Source of the DNA: Echinarachnius parma
Taxonomy: Eukaryota > Echinodermata > Echinoidea > Clypeasteroida > Echinarachniidae
DNA: 64,000 bases
Direction: 5' to 3'
Assembly: GCA_037951105.1 (NCBI GenBank)
Contig: JBAMJV010011314.1
Span: forward strand, 55,831-119,830
Numbering within the stretch: position 1 is the first letter of the stretch; the number at the start of each line of letters is the position of its first letter. The notes under the pieces are model-generated. The model was not told the DNA's origin and did not search any database. It saw only the letters and a program-made list of their open reading frames with translations. The position numbers and the translations under genes are program-made. This document shows, one piece after another, positions 60,076-64,000 of the stretch.

Positions 60076-61182
60076 CTACAAGATCCAGTTGGGTCTGTCG
60101 GTAGGAGGCGAGGCTCTAAATCAAAGGGTCGTGGGTTCGAGCCCATCATGATATTATTTTTTAGCAAATTTGTTTCAGTTTGAATCCACTGATCCATAAA
60201 TGCATATAGCCTTAATTATCTATGCTATAGCCAGCAAGTATCAGCGAACTGCCATTGGATTTATATTTGAATATTCGTGGCTACTTGCGTTATGTTTTTC
60301 AAGTGATAATTCGTGTCTGGTTCGTTTTAATATATCCATAACCAATTTCTCACTACAAGATCCAGTTGGGTCAGTCGGTAGGAGATGAGGCTCTAAATCA
60401 AAGGGTCTTGGATTCGAGCCCATCATGATATTATTTTTGAAGCAAATTTGTTTCAGTTTGAATTTGCTGATCGATAAATGCATATAGCCTTATTTAGCTA
60501 AGCAAACCAGCAAGTATCAGCCAACTGCCATTGGAACTTATATTTGAATATTCATGGCCACTTGCGTAATGTTTTTCAAGTGATAACTCGTGTCTGGTTC
60601 GTTCTAATATATCCATAACCAATTTCTCACTACAAGATCCAGTTGGGTCAGTCCGTAGAAGGTGAGGCTCTAAATCAAAGGGTCGTGGGTTCGAGCCCCT
60701 CATGATATTATTTTTGAGCAATTTTTTTCAGTTTGAATCCGCTGATCCATAAATGCATATAGCCTTAATTAGCTAAGCTAACCAGCAAGTACCAGCGAAC
60801 TGCCATTGGAACTTATATTTGAATATTCGTGGCTACTTGCGTTATGTTTTTCAAGTGATAACTCGTGTCTGGTTCGTTCTAATATATCCATAACCAATTT
60901 CTCATTACAAGATCCAGTTGGGTCTGTCGGTAGGAGGCGAGGCTCTAAATCAAAGGGTCGTGGGTTCGAGCCCATCATGATATTATTTTTTAGCAAATTT
61001 GTTTCAGTTTGAATCCACTGATCCATAAATGCATATAGCCTTAATTATCTAAGCTATAGCCAGCAAGTATCAGCGAACTGCCATTGGAACTTATATTTGA
61101 ATATTCGTGGCTACTTGCGTTATGTTTTTCAAGTGATAACTCGTGTCTGGTTCGTTCTAATATATCCATAACCAATTTCTCA

Positions 61183-61429
61183 CTACAAGATCCAGTTGGG
61201 TCAGTCCGTAGGAGGTGAGGCTCTAAATCAAAGGGTCGTGGGTTCGAGCCCCTCATGATATTATTTTTGAGCAAATTTTGTTCAGTTCTAATCCGCTGAT
61301 CCATAAATGCATATAGCCTTAATTAGCTAAGCTAACCAGCAAGTATCAGCGAACTGCCATTGGAACTTATATTTGAATATTGATAACTCGTGTCTGGTTC
61401 GTTCTAATATATCCATAACCAATTTCTCA
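61183..61429 (+). repeat. Satellite monomer type F (reference copy, 247 bp)
   Basis: It has a B-like head with CCGTAGGAGGTGAG and a distinctive AAATTTTGTTCAGTTCTAATCC where other types read CAGTTTGAATCC. Copies recur at about 29.3, 34.6, 39.36, 55.95 and 61.28 kb. It is a rare type that tracks block duplications across the right half of the window. Confidence 0.75.
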
Positions 61430-61869
61430 CTACAAGATCCAGTTGGGTCAGTCGGTAGGAGGTGAGGCTCTAAATCAAAGGGTTGTGGGTTCGAGCCCCT
61501 CATGATATTATTTTTGAGCAAATTTTTTCAGTTTGAATCCGCTGATCCATAAATGCATATAGCCTTAATTAGCTAAGCTAACCAGCAAGTACCAGCGAAC
61601 TGCCATTGGAACTTATATTTGAATATTCGTGGCTACTTGCGTTATGTTTTTCAAGTGATAACTCGTGTCTGGTTCGTTCTAATATATCCATAACCAATGT
61701 CTTACTACAAGATCCAGTTGGGTCAGTCGGTAGGAGGCGAGGCTCTAAATCAAAGGGTCGTGGGTTCGAGCCCATCATGATATTATTTTTTAGCAAATTT
61801 GTTTCAGTTTGAATCCACTGATCCATAAATGCATATAGCCTTAATTATCTAAGCTATAGCCAGCAAGTA

Positions 61870-64000
61870 TCAGCGAACTGCCATTGGATTTATATTTGAA
61901 TATTCGTGGCTACTTGCGTTATGTTTTTCAAGTGATAACTCGTGTCTGGTTCGTTCTAATATATCCATAACCAATTTCTCACTACAAGATCCAGTTGGGT
62001 CAGTCCGTAGGAGTTGAGGCTCTAAATGAAAAGGTCGTGAGTTCGAGCCCATCATGATATTATTTTTGAGCAAATTTGTTTCAGTTTGAATCCGCTGATC
62101 CATAAATGCATATAGCCTTAATTAGCTAAGCTAACCAGCAAGTATCAGCGAACTGCCATTGGAACTTATATTTGAATATTGATAACTCGTGTCTGGTTCG
62201 TTCTAATATATCCATAACCAATTTATCATTACAAGATCCAGTTGGGTCAGTCCGTAGGAAGTGAGGCTCTAAATCAAAGGGTCGTGGGTTCGAGCCCCTC
62301 ATGATATTATTTTTGAACACATTTTTTTCAGTTTGAATCCGCTGATCCATAAATGCATATAGCCTTAATTAGCTAAGCTAACCAGCAAGTATCAGCGAAC
62401 TGCCATTGGAACTTATATTTGAATATTGATAACTCGTGTCTGGTTCGTTCTAATATATCGTTAACCAATTTCTCACTACAAGATCCATGTTGGGTCTGTC
62501 GGTAGGAGGCGAGGCTCTAAATCAAAGGGTCGTGGGTTCGAGCCCATCATGATATTATTTTTTAGCAAATTTGTTTCAGTTTGAATCCACTGATCCATAA
62601 ATGCATATAGCCTTAATTATCTAAGCTATAGCCAGCAAGTATCAGCGAACTGCCATTGGATTTATATTTGAATATTCGTGGCTACTTGCGTTATGTTTTT
62701 CAAGTGATAATTCGTGTCTGGTTCGTTCTAATATATCCATAACCAATTTCTCACTACAAGATCCAGTTGGGTCAGTCGGTAGGAGATGAGGCTCTAAATC
62801 AAAGGGTCTTGGATGGATTCGAGCCCATCATGATATTATTTTTGAAGCAAATTTGTTTCAGTTTGAATTTGCTGATCGATAAATGCATATAGCCTTATTT
62901 AGCTAAGCAGACCAGCAAGTATCAGCCAACTGCCGTTGGAACTTATATTTGAATATTCATGGCCACTTGCGTAATGTTTTTCAAGTGATAACTCGTGTCT
63001 GGTTCGTTCTAATATATCCATAACCAATTTCTCACTACAAGATCCAGTTGGGTCAGTCCGTAGAAGGTGAGGCTCTAAATCAAAGGGTCGTGGGTTCGAG
63101 CCCCTCATGATATTATTTTTGAGCAAATTTTTTCAGTTTGAATCCGCTGATCCATAAATGCATATAGCCTTAATTAGCTAACATAACCAGCAAGTACCAG
63201 CGAACTGCCATTGGAACTTATATTTGAATATTTGTGGCTACTTGCGTTATGTTTTTCAAGTGATAACTCGTGTCTGGTTCGTTCTAATATATCCATAACC
63301 AATTTCTCACTACAAGATCCAGTTGGGTCTGTCGGTAGGAGGCGGGGCTCTAAATCAAAGGGTCGTGTGTTCGAGCCCATCATGATATTATTTTTTAGCA
63401 AATTTGTTTCAGTTTGAATCCACTGATCCATAAATGCATATAGCCTTAATTATCTAAGCTATAGCCAGCAAGTATCAGCGAACTGCCATTGGATTTATAT
63501 TTGAATATTCGTGGCTACTTGCGTTATGTTTTTCAAATGATAACTCGTGTCTGGTTCGTTCTAATATATCCATAACCAATTTTTCACTACAAGATCCAGT
63601 TGGGTCAGTCCGTAGGAGGTGAGGCTCTAAATCAAAGGGTCGTGGGTTCGAGTCCCTCATGATATTATTTTTGAGCAAATTTTGTTCAGTTTGAATCCGC
63701 TGATCCATAAATGCATATAGCCTTAATTAGCTAAGCTAACCAGCAAGTAGCAGCGAACTGCCATTGGAACTTATATTTGAATATTGATAACTCGTGTCTG
63801 GTTCGTTCTAATATATCGTTAACCAATTTCTCACTACAAGATCCAGTTGGGTCTGTCGGTAGGAGGCGAGGCTCTAAATCAAAGGGTCGTGGGTTCGAGC
63901 CCATCATGATATTATTTTTTAGCAAATTTGTTTCAGTTTGAATCCACTGATCCATAAATGCATATAGCCTTAATTATCTAAGCTATAGCCAGCAAGTATC
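61870..64000 (+). repeat. Right-end super-repeat, copy 3 (partial, runs off window)
   Basis: Matches 56,541 onward at an offset of 5,329 bp until about 63.17 kb, then at 4,530 bp. The 799-bp shift means three monomers present at 57.85-58.65 kb are missing here. It stops at the window edge one monomer before the position of the LINE target. Confidence 0.85.

Larger units (their letters stand above)
56541..61869 (+). repeat. Right-end super-repeat, copy 2 (uninterrupted)
   Basis: 5,329 bp and about 20 monomers, in nearly the same order as copy 1. The extra-T CCATGTTGGG marker recurs at about 57.16 kb. This copy holds the paralogous unoccupied LINE site. Confidence 0.85.
53992..64000 (+). repeat. 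tRNA-derived satellite array, right arm
   Basis: The satellite resumes at the exact base where the LINE interrupts it, with ATAACCAATTTCTCAC following the duplicated ATCCA. It continues to the window edge in the same orientation as the left arm. Monomer types are those of the right-hand repertoire, including the D type with AAATGAAAAGG in the head. The array runs off the window, so its true end is not seen. Confidence 0.97.

Noticed and set aside
2015..63417. Plus-strand frames of 61-86 codons containing LQDPVGSVGRRRGSKSKGR
   Set aside because: These are the sense-strand reading of the same head. The basic SKSKGR run comes from the tRNA-like D and anticodon region and is not a protein motif.
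1..64000. CRISPR array
   Set aside because: The repeats are about 250-280 bp with no unique spacers between them, the window is eukaryotic in character, and there are no cas genes.
1..64000. Cluster of functional tRNA genes
   Set aside because: The acceptor stem cannot be formed, the D and anticodon stems are badly paired, and the anticodon position reads CTA or is ambiguous. Only the A/B boxes, loop sequences and part of the T arm survive.
1..64000. Centromeric satellite
   Set aside because: Monomer size and higher-order structure would allow it, but no CENP-B-like box was recognised and nothing in the window shows position on a chromosome. It remains only a possibility.

Overview
The window is eukaryotic, non-genic, repeat-dominated DNA. 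Apart from one 2.5-kb retrotransposon, all 64 kb is a single head-to-tail satellite array. Its monomers are mostly about 247, 258 or 278 bp, roughly 230-240 copies by length, all in the same orientation. Each monomer carries a degenerate tRNA head closest to a tRNA-Lys(CUU)-type gene, with an A-box-like TGGGTCAGTCGG and a B-box-like GGTTCGAGCCC about 32 bp apart. A T-run follows the B box, and then comes about 180-200 bp of AT-rich body that I do not recognise. The array looks like a tRNA-derived SINE, or a tRNA pseudogene plus flank, that became a satellite. The retrotransposon has an L2/CR1-group reverse transcriptase, a (ATT)n tail and a 3' hairpin. This suggests a metazoan, most likely a marine invertebrate or lower chordate, but the species cannot be named from this sequence.

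Layout. 1-11.6 kb: copy A, built from monomer types A, B, C and C' in 783-bp (A-B-C) and 1,061-bp (A-B-C-C') higher-order repeats, with nested duplications of 1,586 bp and 4,107 bp. 11.6-13.9 kb: a block full of scattered one-base indels that looks like uncorrected long-read sequence. 13.0-22.4 kb: copy B, nearly identical to copy A at an offset of 12,017-12,022 bp. 22.4-25.5 kb: mixed monomers with a 1,269-bp duplication. 25.6-28.4 kb: a third partial copy of the 3.0-5.9 kb stretch. 28.4-48.4 kb: a second monomer repertoire with 1,321-, 1,590-, 4,508- and 9,302-bp repeats. 48.4-64 kb: three successive copies of a 5.3-5.6 kb super-repeat. Its first copy is interrupted at 51,474-53,986 by the LINE.

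Two mobile elements sit in the array. A 104-110 bp palindromic MITE-like element with 8-bp target duplications occurs six times, always in the same monomer context, so it was multiplied by array duplication. The 5'-truncated L2-like LINE is flanked by a 5-6 bp target duplication, and an uninterrupted paralogous site is present at 59,561-59,566.

No host gene is supported. The roughly 200 short reading frames on both strands within the satellite are by-products of the repeat; the minus-strand ones read a tRNA-like sequence in antisense. The only credible protein is the LINE reverse transcriptase. The interest lies in array architecture and evolution, possible Pol III transcription of the monomers, and signs of assembly trouble.
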